Assembly: GCA_002104985.1 (NCBI GenBank)
Contig: MCGO01000050.1
Coordinates: 248,001 to 312,000, forward strand
Reading direction: 5' to 3'
DNA from: Rhizoclosmatium globosum
Taxonomy: Eukaryota; Chytridiomycota; Chytridiomycetes; Chytridiales; Chytriomycetaceae
DNA length: 64,000 bases
In this document: positions 11,672-21,690 of the stretch, one piece after another
How the letters are laid out: every line of letters begins with the position of its first letter
Numbering within the stretch: position 1 is the stretch's first letter
Translations under genes and position numbers: made by a program
Notes under the pieces: generated by a model
Told to the model about the DNA's origin: nothing
The model's input: the letters and a program-made list of their open reading frames with translations, nothing else
The model's database searches: none

Positions 11672-13129
11672 TTGAAAAATGACGCAACCCTGGGAATGGA
11701 GATGGATAACTCCAAAAGTTGCACCGAAATGTCATCGCCTGACTCCGGGGCCGTCCACTGCAGCCACGAAGGATGCACTGAAGTCTTCGAGAGCAAGAAG
11801 GCAAGGAAGGAACACACATTCCAATACCATTCCAGTCCGTCAATCACTTATCGGGACCAGCCGACATCCACAGGTGATTAGCTGTTTTCCCAGCCCCCCC
11901 TCTTTTCTTTTGCTTCGTTGGTATCGGAAAGCCGGAACACTTAAACACAACCCTTATCCGCCTCCGCTCTAACTCTTCAACCATCCCACCACCATAAAGT
12001 AGTCATCACTAGACATTGCGACGGTTTCCTCTATTGCCCTTGCAGAAAGTACAAGGTCCGAACAGTCGGTGCTCTTAAGCGACATGCCAAAAAGTGTCCT
12101 GGTTTCCCAGTTCCAGATCCACCTGCCGCTCCCCAAGTCGACCTTCCCAACAAGTGCGCTGCCCCAGGATGCTTCCGCAGCTTCCACACAAGGAATGCAC
12201 TCGCCGTACATCTGTATGAGTACCATTCAAATCCCAAAGTGTTCTACCTCGGTCAATCCCAATCAACGGTTATTGAAAGGGATGCAGACCGTTACCTCCA
12301 TTGTCGTTGTGGAGGTTATAGTGTGTTGACAACCGCTGCAATCTTGAGACATGCCCGGACATGTATGGGGATTCCTGGATCTGGAGGCAGCAATAGCGAT
12401 GAAAGCAGGATTGGCAGCAGAAATGATTATGATCGGACTGACTCGCTTCGACGAAGGAGTCAAGCACAAGCTTCAAAACGAAGGAAGGCAGATGACGAAA
12501 ACGGGATAGGGAGCAGCAGCCGTAGTGGAGGTGTGGAGTATAGACTTCCCGAAGTTCTGTCGGTTCAAGGGAGAGGCGAATCACCATCATCTGGAAGCTA
12601 CAATTCAATTTCCTCTTATTCTCACTATGCTGGAGGGAGCTCTTTCTTTTACGACCAAGTTTCGTCGTCGACTTCTGTGCCACACTTCAATGGATCGGTT
12701 TCGTCAATTACACCACCCAATCCGCCACATCCATATTTAAGCCAAGTACCACCTGTATTCTTTAGTCAAAGACACCATGACCATCCTCATCTTTCTCTTC
12801 CAATTCCTCAGCCTCAAATAATTGGTTCGGCCCATGTGCATTCAGTACACACTCAAGAACAAGCCCACCAAGTACAAAATCCAATTCAGCCTTATGGCGA
12901 GCTCACTGCAACCAACGAAATTCGATCTCCTGCATCGTCGTCTATATCATATGCATCCAATCCCCCGTTTGGGTTTGTTCCTGGTGTTTCCAGTATTGCT
13001 GGTGCCATGCAGCCATCCTCCTCACAGTTTGAACAGCAAACAACGCAAGCGCCAGACCTCCAGACTCAGCCGATAATGTTGTCGGATACAACAATGTTCA
13101 ATTATCTGAACCTTACCTTTGAATCATAA
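11672..13129 (+). CDS. Paired C2H2/C2HC zinc-finger protein
   Basis: Two exons, 11672-11873 and 12000-13129; about 443 residues. It carries two finger pairs. Pair 1 is a C2H2 finger at about 24-50 (CSHEGCTEVFESKKARKEH) followed by a short-spaced finger beginning LYCPC and ending RHAKKC. Pair 2 begins CAAPGCFRSFHTRNALAVH and is followed by LHCRCGGYSVLTTAAILRHA ending in C. The rest is Ser/Gln/Pro-rich and the protein ends SDTTMFNYLNLTFES. It is an inverted paralogue of the gene at 13945-14940: both share the SCTEM start, both finger pairs, the intron position and the end motif. The coiled coil and EFxxW module of neighbouring genes are absent. Sequence-specific DNA binding is plausible from the fingers. 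Confidence 0.8.
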
Positions 13130-13148
13130 CAAATGATGATAATAATGA

Positions 13149-13154
13149 AATAAA
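13149..13154 (+). terminator. Poly(A) signal of the 11672-13129 gene
   Basis: AATAAA lies 20 nt after the stop, only about 20 bp from the 3' end of the convergent MED11-like gene. Confidence 0.45.
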
Positions 13155-13172
13155 GCAATAGATATACATAAT

Positions 13173-13907
13173 TTACTCATACATTATTGCATCTGTTCCA
13201 AGTCCACTTGAAAGATCGATTCCATAATGTTTCATCATGCCCCCTCGCACCTTCCCCAGCAATACATGCAAGCTCTCCACACTAAGTTCATGGTCCGTCT
13301 CAAACCCTTCAACAGTGCTTTGATAAGGTAATGACGACATTTGAAGGGCCGTTGTCAAGTCACCCGCCAGTTTCACTGACGCAGTCGATGCATTCGATGC
13401 AGTAAGGATACCAGCATTTGCCAAATGTTTAAACACGATTCTGAGAGACTTTTGGATATCCTGTTGGGGGGAAGGATTTGTTTTAGAGGTGACAGTTGGC
13501 AAGGGACGTGGATGGCGAGGGAAGAGGCACGAACCATAAGCAACTCAGTAAACTCTTTGTGACTGTTTGTAAACTCGTCTTTGCGGTCGTCAAGGTCTGC
13601 AGCCTCAAACGCGAGCGATTGGACTACTTTTGCAGCGGCCTGGACTAGGAGGACAATCTTCTGTAAACACCCGTGGAATGCGATGAAGATGTGTTTGTTA
13701 GTAAAGAGATGGGAAAAGTGGTGGGCAAGGCTGGAGCAGGGATCAAACCTGTTCAACGGCTGCAATCAGATTCAGATGGTGTTCATTCGTGGTTGCTGTT
13801 GACGACGGTGCTTCGCTCGTGCTGCTGCTGTTTTGGTTATTGTTGTTTCCGGTGCTGGGTGTTGCTGCCAAAGACGAGTTGATGGAGGTTGTTGGGTTGG
13901 ATAACAT
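13173..13907 (-). CDS. MED11: Mediator complex subunit 11-like protein
   Basis: Three exons: 13907-13749, 13660-13535, 13460-13173; about 190 residues. After a Ser/Asn/Thr-rich leader of about 45 residues comes a helical hairpin: LNLIAAVEQ-KIVLLVQAAAKVV, then DRKDEFTNSHKEFTELLM, then DIQKSLRIVFKHLANAGIL. The pattern of a first helix starting near a Val-Glu, a K-x-E-F-x5-E-F loop helix and a third helix ending in AGI matches fungal MED11, a small subunit of the Mediator head module that contacts TFIIH. The C-terminal ~90 residues are extra compared with yeast MED11 (about 130 residues in total). Alternatives are other four-helix Mediator subunits such as MED22. The gene sits between the two inverted zinc-finger paralogues. 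Confidence 0.55.
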
Positions 13908-13944
13908 TTTAATGGAAGGGAAAGGAGAGAGAACTATTCTTTAT

Positions 13945-14940
13945 TTAATTTTCAAACTTAAGATTAAGTAATTCAAACATTGCCGTATCCGAAACTGTAA
14001 TTGGTGGCTCTTGCCTTGCCTGCTGGCCTCCCCCTTCCAACACGGGAAAACCGCTTTGCGTTAACGTATTGTTCGGCAGAATCTCAGGCAGAATCTGCGG
14101 ATGAACAAACGTTTGCCAGCTTCCGAGTGATTCAAACGTTCTTTCCAATGTGGAAGCTGATGCCATTGAAATACCATCATTCCTCTCTTGAAACACTCCA
14201 AATTCATTCCCTCCCCCCAAAAAGGCTTCAAAGTTTCTTTTTCTTGTTCTAGAGTCGTTGGTATAGAACCCAGGAATCCCATAACAATCCCGGGCGTGAC
14301 GTAATATCGCTGCCGTAGTCAGAACACTGTATCCACCACAAGGACAGTGTAGATACCGTTCATCATCACGTTCAATCACTGTAGGATCACTTTGCCCTTT
14401 GAAATATACTTTTGGATTGGAGTGAAATTCATAAACGTGTACAGCGAGGGCATTACGTGTGCTATAACTTCTTGCACAGCCTGAAACCGTGCACTTGTTG
14501 GGATGTTCAGTTGGCTCGACGGTTGGCGTTAAAGATGGATCCGGAAAGCCTACACATTTTTTCGCATGTCGTTTGAAGGCTCCAACTGTTCTTACCATGT
14601 ATGTATTGCAAGGACAATACAAGTATGTGTCGCTATTTCTAGAGATGACTATCCATAAAGGAGAACCGGAGCGGAAGGATGTTAGAATTTTTTTTGGACC
14701 CTTCCGGACATAAACGAGCTCCTCACCAATTGGATTTGATTGTCCATGGAAAGTGATTGACGGACTGGAATGGTACTGGAATGTGTGTTCCTTCCGCACT
14801 TTCTTGCTCTCAAATACTTCTGCGCAGCCTTCATGGGTACACGGAAAGTTGGATGGTGAGGCCATTTCCGTGCAACTTTTTTTTGATCCTTCTATTGCAT
14901 CTCCTTTTTTGGTGATAAGGGTCTTAAGGTTCGATTTCAA
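13945..14940 (-). CDS. Paired C2H2/C2HC zinc-finger protein, inverted paralogue
   Basis: Best model is two exons, 14940-14727 and 14648-13945, giving about 305 residues. The 78-nt intron (14726-14649) has GTGAGG..ATAG ends, sits at the position of the intron in the paralogue at 11672, and is in frame, so an unspliced reading of 331 residues is also open. Finger pair 1 is CTHEGCAEVFESKKVRKEH plus LYCPCNTYMVRTVGAFKRHA ending in KKC; pair 2 is CTVSGCARSYSTRNALAVH plus LHCPCGGYSVLTTAAILRHA ending in RDC. The C-terminus ends SDTAMFELLNLKFEN, as in the paralogue. The middle linker is shorter than in the paralogue. Nuclear DNA binding is inferred. Confidence 0.8.
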   Translation of the reverse strand: MKSNLKTLITKKGDAIEGSKKSCTEMASPSNFPCTHEGCAEVFESKKVRKEHTFQYHSSPSITFHGQSNPIGEELVYVRKGPKKILTSFRSGSPLWIVISRNSDTYLYCPCNTYMVRTVGAFKRHAKKCVGFPDPSLTPTVEPTEHPNKCTVSGCARSYSTRNALAVHVYEFHSNPKVYFKGQSDPTVIERDDERYLHCPCGGYSVLTTAAILRHARDCYGIPGFYTNDSRTRKRNFEAFLGGGNEFGVFQERNDGISMASASTLERTFESLGSWQTFVHPQILPEILPNNTLTQSGFPVLEGGGQQARQEPPITVSDTAMFELLNLKFEN

Positions 14941-15163
14941 ACTTCTAAGAGTTAGAAGTATTGGGAGCAGCCAGAAGTATCGTTAGTGAATGTCGGCACA
15001 GTGATAAGTATCCAGTTTCAGAAGATGTCGTGGGATGGACGGAAGCATTTTAAGTGTGAGTGTCCGCACGACCACTGCGCGGAAATCTTTTGGTACTCAC
15101 CATGACCCTCATTCCTCACGTCCTTCATAAACTCGGGCTTCTCAAAAACTCAACTTTATTCCT

Positions 15164-16236
15164 TTACTTTCTAAACATCGCACGCATGAATCCAGTCATT
15201 ACTTTCTTCACCTCAACTGTCCCCACTCTCTGCACGAATCCTTTCAACATTCCCCGCATTTCAAAAGCCATAGCCCGTTTGGAAAGTCCACTCAACACAT
15301 TCCTCATAAATCCACGCCCTTCCAAAGAAACTGCACGACGAACAAGTCCACCAAATCCAGTAACACTTGCTCTACCCATTGCACCAACCGACACATCACC
15401 GACACGTTTCGTGACAGTTTGTTTCAGAATCCCAAAAAAAGCACGCCTAAAAGCGAAACGCGGGGATTGGTGGGTCAGTTTCCATTTGACGTCTGGTTGA
15501 GAGGGTAGTGAAGCTACAGAAGACGAAGAAGCGGCTAGAGTGTTGTTGTTGTTGTTGTAGTGGTTGATCCATTGAACACGAAGAACTTCGATGGGAGCAG
15601 CCCCGAGGATGGCAAGGCTTCCACCCATTGCACCGCCGAGGGCGGATACAAGCCATGACGGTTTATCAGTGAAGGAAGTGGATTTCTTGAGACGAGCTAT
15701 ACAGAGGTCTGAGAGTGAGTAATATAGAGCCACGAAGGGAGCAGTTGTTGCAATGATAGTTGGAGCAGGTTTAAAGAGGAGAAGTGGCTTGGAATACATC
15801 TACGTAGTTTTTTGGTGCAGGAATGAGTTGTTGTGACACATTCTGAGATGAACCCTACTAGTACCTGAGTCCGCGAGATTGGAGTTTCTTTGAGAGCAAC
15901 CAGGGGAGCAAGAACAAGGCTTTCGGCACAGACAGCGAGGAAGCCAGAGAGAAGGGGAGTGAGGAATGGATGGGTGGAAGAGGGGAATACATTGTTTGTG
16001 ATTCCAATGCGTGCAAATTCATAGCAGGACATGAGGAGGCCAGTTGAGGGGGCACGCGATGCAGCTACTTTGAGCATGTTTAAAGCAGAGACCCGGTTGA
16101 ATCTGCGGAGTGGATCTGGGTGTTCAATTGGGTACAGACACAGCTCGGTGATGAGACCCGCAGCTGTACCCGTGGCAAAGATGTCTGCGAGGACAGTGGC
16201 GCGAACGTGGACTGTTTCTGTTTTGGAGTGAGTCAT
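15164..16236 (-). CDS. Mitochondrial carrier-like protein (divergent)
   Basis: Two exons, 16236-15865 and 15799-15164, about 335 residues. The chosen start gives MTHSKTETVHVRATVLADIF. Features of the mitochondrial carrier family (six helices, PxD/ExxK/R signatures) are GTAAGLITELCLYPIEHPD near residue 25, with the signature degraded, and a better one in GGAMGGSLAILGAAPIEVLR near residue 180. Small-residue-rich transmembrane helices lie between them. The last ~120 residues are unlike a normal carrier helix pair and instead contain repeated amphipathic stretches rich in Arg, Gly and Phe. It may be a carrier relative with an altered third repeat. Transport substrate cannot be read from the sequence. 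It is divergent from the module gene at 16341, only 104 bp away. Confidence 0.55.
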
Positions 16237-16340
16237 TTGGATGCTGCTTGTTCTTGTCCTTGTGAGTGTGACATTCTCTTCTTTCTCTTCTTTCTCTTCT
16301 TTCTTTCTCTTCTTTCTTTCTTCGTCTATCTTTCGAATCA
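16237..16340. promoter_or_regulatory. Very short bidirectional upstream region with CT tract
   Basis: Only 104 bp separate the start codons of two divergent genes. The stretch includes a TTCTCTTCTTTC-type polypyrimidine run directly before the ATG at 16341. A shared core promoter is inferred from the distance alone. Confidence 0.4.
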
Positions 16341-17898
16341 ATGGATCCTATTCAAGTGCAAGTGCAGGAAGGAGAAGTAGCAAGTCTACGGCAGCGGGTG
16401 TCCGAGCTTGAAGCGGCCCTAGCTGAAGCCCGATCTGTGATTGCTGAATGCAAGTGCAAGTGTGCCACTGGTGGAGCAACACCAACAACTGCCCTGGGCC
16501 TGGATACTCTGCAATCATCCTCTTCTTCAAACACTGTCACAGAACACACAAACTGGCTTGCACTTGTTCGCCGCAAATACCCGCACTTCAAAACCTCGGG
16601 TCCAGACTACCCGCCAATCAAGGCTGCCCTCAGAGCATTCCAAACAAAACACAACCTTCTTCCGCCTCAGGGCTCAAAACAAGGAAGCTCAAAGGTCCAT
16701 TCAATTCCACCGCATCTGCACTCGGAATTCCTCAGTGTTGTTGAACGGGTTGCCAATGCACACTTGTCTCGCCCTCAATCTCCAATGAACCCTTCCATAA
16801 CTCAACAACCTGAAGATCAACAAGAAGAACAAGAAGTGGACGAAATTCCTCCCTCGAAAAAGCTCAAATCTGAAATATTCATGTGCCCGGAAAAAAACTG
16901 CCATCGAACAGAACCATTCGAAACGTACAATCGTCTTGTCAGCCACCAATCAATGTATCATGGAGCTCATACAACAGTTACCTTAAGGGATGGAACGGAT
17001 ATTGGTGAGCGTGCAGTTTTCTTGGCAACAATGCACTCAAATTACCCAAATTGCAGTTGTCAAAAGAAATGCCGACCACAAGCTTCTTTGTCCAGCATGC
17101 CAAGTTGGTATTCGAGCTTCTAACCAATTTGCAAAACATGCTCGGGAATGTCAAGGCGATTTGATTCCCTTAATTCCGCTCTCGCCAAATTCTACTTCAC
17201 GGACGTCAACAACTCCTGCACCAACACCATCAGCTCCCACAACATCAAACTCAACTACTACCCCCCGTCCCACGCCTCAAACAGACACACTCCCGTGGCT
17301 CACCCTCCTACGAACTCTTGACCCCTCCATCCGCGCAACAACAGCCTCATCCACATACCGTGCAGCCCAACGATACGCCTTCCAATTCCGCCGCCTCCAC
17401 TCCCTAGACATCTCAAACCGCGTCGCCGTCTCCATCCCAAAACACTTACACGCCGAATTCTGCACCGGCGTCACTCGAGTCCTCCTCGAAAAGGGAATCC
17501 ACCTCAACAAGAACGCGGCGTCATCCATCTCCACCAACAATCCCGGCAACACCGCCTCGTCTTCTTCGTCGTCGTCAAGTACCTCCTCCCCAACACCTGC
17601 ACCAACACAAGAAATCGACATGACAGACCGCGTTCACTACGAAACCCTGTTAAAGGACGTTTTATCGACATACCCTGATCTCTCGCCAGACTACAAGCTC
17701 GCCATCAAACGAGGTGTTGTTGCGTTTTTGGAGGAGCAATTGGATGAAGCGCAGGTTCAGGCGTGTGTTTTCGGTGGTGGTGGTGGTGGTGATGTGGAAG
17801 AAGTTGGGGATGTTTTTGTGCCGTGTTATTATATGGAGGAGTTTATTGAGTGGGTGCGGGATCAGTTTGTTGCTTTGGGGTTGTTGGATGCAGAATAA
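16341..17898 (+). CDS. Coiled-coil, paired zinc finger, three EFxxW modules
   Basis: Two exons, 16341-17004 and 17057-17898, about 501 residues. N-terminal coiled coil (VASLRQRVSELEAALAEARS). Module copy 1 at about 71-140 (WLALVRRKYPHF ... SIPPHLHSEF). A finger pair follows: C2H2 at about 181-207 (CPEKNCHRTEPFETYNRLVSH) and a second beginning LLCPACQVGIRASNQFAKHA and ending in C at about 233-255. Module copy 2 is at about 299-370 (WLTLLRTLDPSI ... SIPKHLHAEF). Copy 3 is C-terminal, about 415-501 (YPDLSPDYKLAIKRGVVAFL ... YYMEEFIEWVRDQF) with a Gly run inserted in its middle. The order module-fingers-module-module differs from the neighbouring family members. Nuclear regulator inferred. Confidence 0.8.
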
Positions 17899-18247
17899 GT
17901 GAAATAAATTGGGGAGGTGGGTGTGTATTTTTGATTGGAATGTAAGGTTGTTGTTGCTTTTTTTTTGGGAACGTGGAAGATTCAATGCTTTCTTTGGTAG
18001 AGGAAGAGTTGGCGCCGTGATTCGCGTACAGATTCCACGGCGCTGACTCGGGGACGATGATATTGTTTAACAGGCAAAGATGTGGGGAAAAGGTTGAACT
18101 GTTCCACAGAGACCATTTGAATGTGCAACAATATTTACACAAAATTATACGGTTTTTTAAAAATCTCGCTTTAATATTTATGAAAAAAAGAAAGGAGTGC
18201 CGTAAAATGGTTCAAGATCCTTTAAACTTTTTTCATTTCTTCCCAAG
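17899..18247 (+). other. Intergenic region before LRR gene
   Basis: This 349-bp spacer is notably AT-rich to the right of about 18050, where the base composition changes to that of the LRR gene. No coding or RNA feature is evident; it should hold the LRR gene promoter. Confidence 0.5.
17903..17908 (+). terminator. Poly(A) signal of the 16341-17898 gene
   Basis: AATAAA starts 5 nt after the stop codon, unusually close but otherwise a typical hexamer. Confidence 0.4.
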
Positions 18248-21200
18248 ATGGCACCACGTCTACTATTGGCCGTCCTCTTTGGAGCAGCAATGGTGTGTCC
18301 CCACAATGTCAAATTGATGCTAACAATCAACATTAATGACAAGGTGGCTGCCAACGACTGCATCATAGCCAAACGTGCCTGGCCAGAGGTTTTCGGTGCA
18401 ATCGATTCAAATGCTTGTTGTAGCTCTGAAGGAACAGTGTCTGGTGTGAACTGTCCTCCAAGCCCATTGCCTGCCTTATTACCTGCCTGCGTTGCTCGGT
18501 GCCAGAATGGCTCAATCACCTCAATGTAACGTCCATTTTGATTTCTTTGAGCAACACTAAAACTGTGATACACAGCGAACTCAACAATTATTTTGTAGTT
18601 GATGGGTACAATCAGACGGCCATCACAGAACCATTTCCTGACTTGAGCAGTCTAACCCAATTAACGTACATGTGAGTTTATGTTAAAAATTATATAATGC
18701 AGATATAGTTAACTTAGTTATCACTTAGATTACTAATGAAGGATTTTTCTGGCACATTGCCAACAATTTGGCCCCCAGCATTGCAAAAACTGTGAGAGAA
18801 TCCAACTTTACCAAACTCACTGGCACAAATATACATTTCTCAAACCCTACAAACTGGACCCCTTCCAAATTTACCATCCTCACTACAGTCACTAGAAATT
18901 AATAACTTGCAGCAACTCAATGGAAGTTTGCCTCCTTTGGAAGGGTTATCAACTTTGACGTCCCTGACCATTGTACAAACAAAAATGTCAGGATCAATTC
19001 CAACCCTTCCCAGTACTCTAACTGATTTGAAATTATATATCAATGCGTTTACTGGAACCATTCCTTTGTTACCACAAAGCTTGGGTTATTTGTAAGTTTA
19101 CATTTGTAATATTCTTGTGTACTAATTTTCTTTCTGAATCAACCAGAAATTTAGGAGGCAACTTGCTTTCAGGAACTATTCCTTATTTGCCTAAGAATCT
19201 TTATTACATTGACTTGAGCAACAACAACTTAAATGGATCTATCCCCCAGTCAATTCTAAAGTATATCTTGTGCTGATGTTCTTGAAGGGGGCTAACATTT
19301 CTCATCAGGTCTACTTATGTTTACCTTGATGCAAACTGTATTAATAACGCGAATGATTTCAACTTTACCAATATTTGTCCTTCTGCTGACGTTCTTCAGG
19401 GTGGACTTTCAATATCAGCTTTGACTGACAGTGAATATGTTGACAAAGCACTGGCTTACAAAGAACCTCTTGCACTCTCCTGTTTCTCTGAGTGTCAAAA
19501 TAATGTAAGCCATAATTAAAACTTCCAATAACCAACTCACACTGTAACTTGTTTAGATTCCAGCATTTTCTGATGTTGCTACATTCAATTCAACTTGTTT
19601 GGACATTGAAGCAAATCCCAACGCCATGAATCCACTTGTATATTGTGCATCAGAAAATTTTTGTTGCAGATACATTGTCTTCTATGGTATACCCCAGAAG
19701 GTTGAGATATTTATCAAAATCTTGAAGATGCTCTGTAAGCAGTTTTTACAACCTGTCCCTTCAACAAAAGTGACAAACAACACAATATCATTTAATTTGG
19801 ATGATAAAAGTGTTGGCTTGCTTGGGTTTCAAGCCTTCGTCAGCACTGCAAATGGAACTTACATTGCTGGATCCAAATTTGAAATTAATGAAAAGCCTCT
19901 CAATATTCCATTGAATGCGTCAAGAAAACGGGATAGTTTGGAATCTCAAACCATATCCATTCCCTGTGGCTCAAATGCAAAAATACTGCACAAAAAATAT
20001 ATTATAGATGACTCATCAATCTTACTATCTGACCCCAACAAGCTTGGCCATGTGAAGCAAGAAGTTTTGAATCTTGCTGAATCTGCTTCTGGGTGTCAGG
20101 ATGAATGTGAGTTTATTCATTAGAAATGGTTCATTCATAAGATCTGAAATAGCTGGCCCAATTGTAACCACCATGGCAACTTTGCCAACCAAAACCACTG
20201 CTGTTGCTGTTCCTATTGTGTCCACTGCAGATGTTATTCCTCCTCCACCTGCAACTACAGCTATTATTGTGCCTGCAGTGACTACAGCTGTCCCTCCAGT
20301 TGTACTCACCACCACCACTACCACCACAAATGTTGCTCCTCTAGTTGAGACCAGCTCTGTGTTTGTTCCACCAATTCTACAAGTAGACAACTCTGGAAGT
20401 GGTGGTTCTAATTCCGCATTAACTAATTCTGGGAATCAAGGAGGTGCTGCTGATAATAATAATAATGGTGATAATGGGGTCGGCAGTGGAACAGGTGGTG
20501 CTGATAATACCGTAGGAAGCTCACAAGGAAACAGTGGGAAAAGTGGAAACTCAAACATGGCTGCAACCATGTCTCTGGTCAACAATTTTGAGACACCAAA
20601 ACCTGTTAAGTCTGTGACATCATTTGCAGTGTCTCCACAACAGAGTTTGGCTCCGTTGCCAAACCCTGGTTTTTTGCAAGTGACTGGTGCCAAAGCCCAA
20701 ACAATTGTTTCATCTGTTTTAAGTATATCTGCATCATTTGGGCCAGTAGATGCAACAGAATTGCAGAACTCCTTAGTTTACGTTGACGCAGCTATCACTC
20801 CTGGGGCAGCATTGGTAACTGTGGCTGCACCTGTATTCCCAAAGACCACTGGAGGAATGAATAAGATTGTTCTTTCTGTTGACTCCTATTCCTTCAAGGT
20901 AACTTTTTTTGCCTCTTATATTATATACAACTAATGAGTTCTTTGTTTTCAAGTTCACAAGTTCTGGTCAAGTCCAAGCCTACAATGAAGCTTCAAGCTC
21001 TGGGTCACACACAATGTCTGCTGCGCAAGGAACTACAGCAACAATTGTGCTTGTGTTGCCTGACTTGGTGACTTCTGTGTTGTATGGATTTGAATTGAAT
21101 AGTTTGTCTGACACTTTTGTCATTTCTGTGCTCAAGGCAGATGAGTTAGCTACTCCTCTTGCTAAGGTTTCTTATTCTGTGCAGGCGCAAGGGACAAAGC

Positions 21201-21388
21201 GAGATGGAGGCAAAATTACAGTTGTGATGGGAGTGGCCAAGGTTCGTGCTCAAGTGACTGCATCGGCTGTTACCACTGTAGTAGCTCCGGCAAAGACAAT
21301 TGGATCTGTGGATGCACAAGTATTGATAACTTCAGGTGCAGATTTCAAGTTTAAGATGGCTCTTCAATTGTTGTGGCTTATCCTCTAA
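18248..21388 (+). CDS. Secreted leucine-rich-repeat surface protein with GPI-type tail; in-frame stop
   Basis: Eight exons in my reading: 18248-18525, 18576-18671, 18729-19091, 19147-19260, 19309-19504, 19557-20106, 20153-20898, 20954-21388 (926 codons). It starts with a signal-peptide-like APRLLLAVLFGAAM segment, then a Cys-containing cap and plant-type LRRs (LTGxIPxLPxxLxxLxL pattern, for example SGTIPYLPKNLYYIDLSNNN). Two introns fall at the same LRR position in phase 2. A Cys-rich domain, a Thr/Val/Pro- and Asn/Gly-rich stalk and a beta-rich domain follow, and the protein ends in hydrophobic MALQLLWLIL, typical of GPI attachment. Codon 147 is TGA (18793-18795); it could be a real nonsense mutation, or avoided by a 135-nt intron (18792-18926) that removes one LRR. 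The DNA is more AT-rich than the neighbours. Cell-surface recognition or adhesion is inferred. Confidence 0.6.
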
Positions 21389-21690
21389 GGGAAGAGGAAA
21401 TTTATATCATTATCAACTATTCGTATACACATTTTCTTAGACAACAGTGACACAAAATGCAACTCTTTTGTTGCAGTTACAAAATAAACATCTATTTTAC
21501 ACTATATTGTTTGTGGAATCATCTACTCCATCAACGTAAACTTCAACACAAATCTCTTTCTTGTCGCAGTTTTTTTGCCCAGTCCTCTGAGATTGTTTCA
21601 GTCAACACTGGGTGAGTTAGTAGTAATCATCAATTTAATTTTTAATTTATGAGGCATTATAGTAATTTGGAAAACAGATTCTAGTGAATT
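21389..21690. other. Convergent intergenic region
   Basis: This 302-bp AT-rich spacer lies between convergent genes. It contains the LRR gene poly(A) signal and nothing else I can support. Confidence 0.5.
21483..21488 (+). terminator. Poly(A) signal of LRR gene
   Basis: AATAAA lies 95 nt after the stop codon at 21388. Confidence 0.4.
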
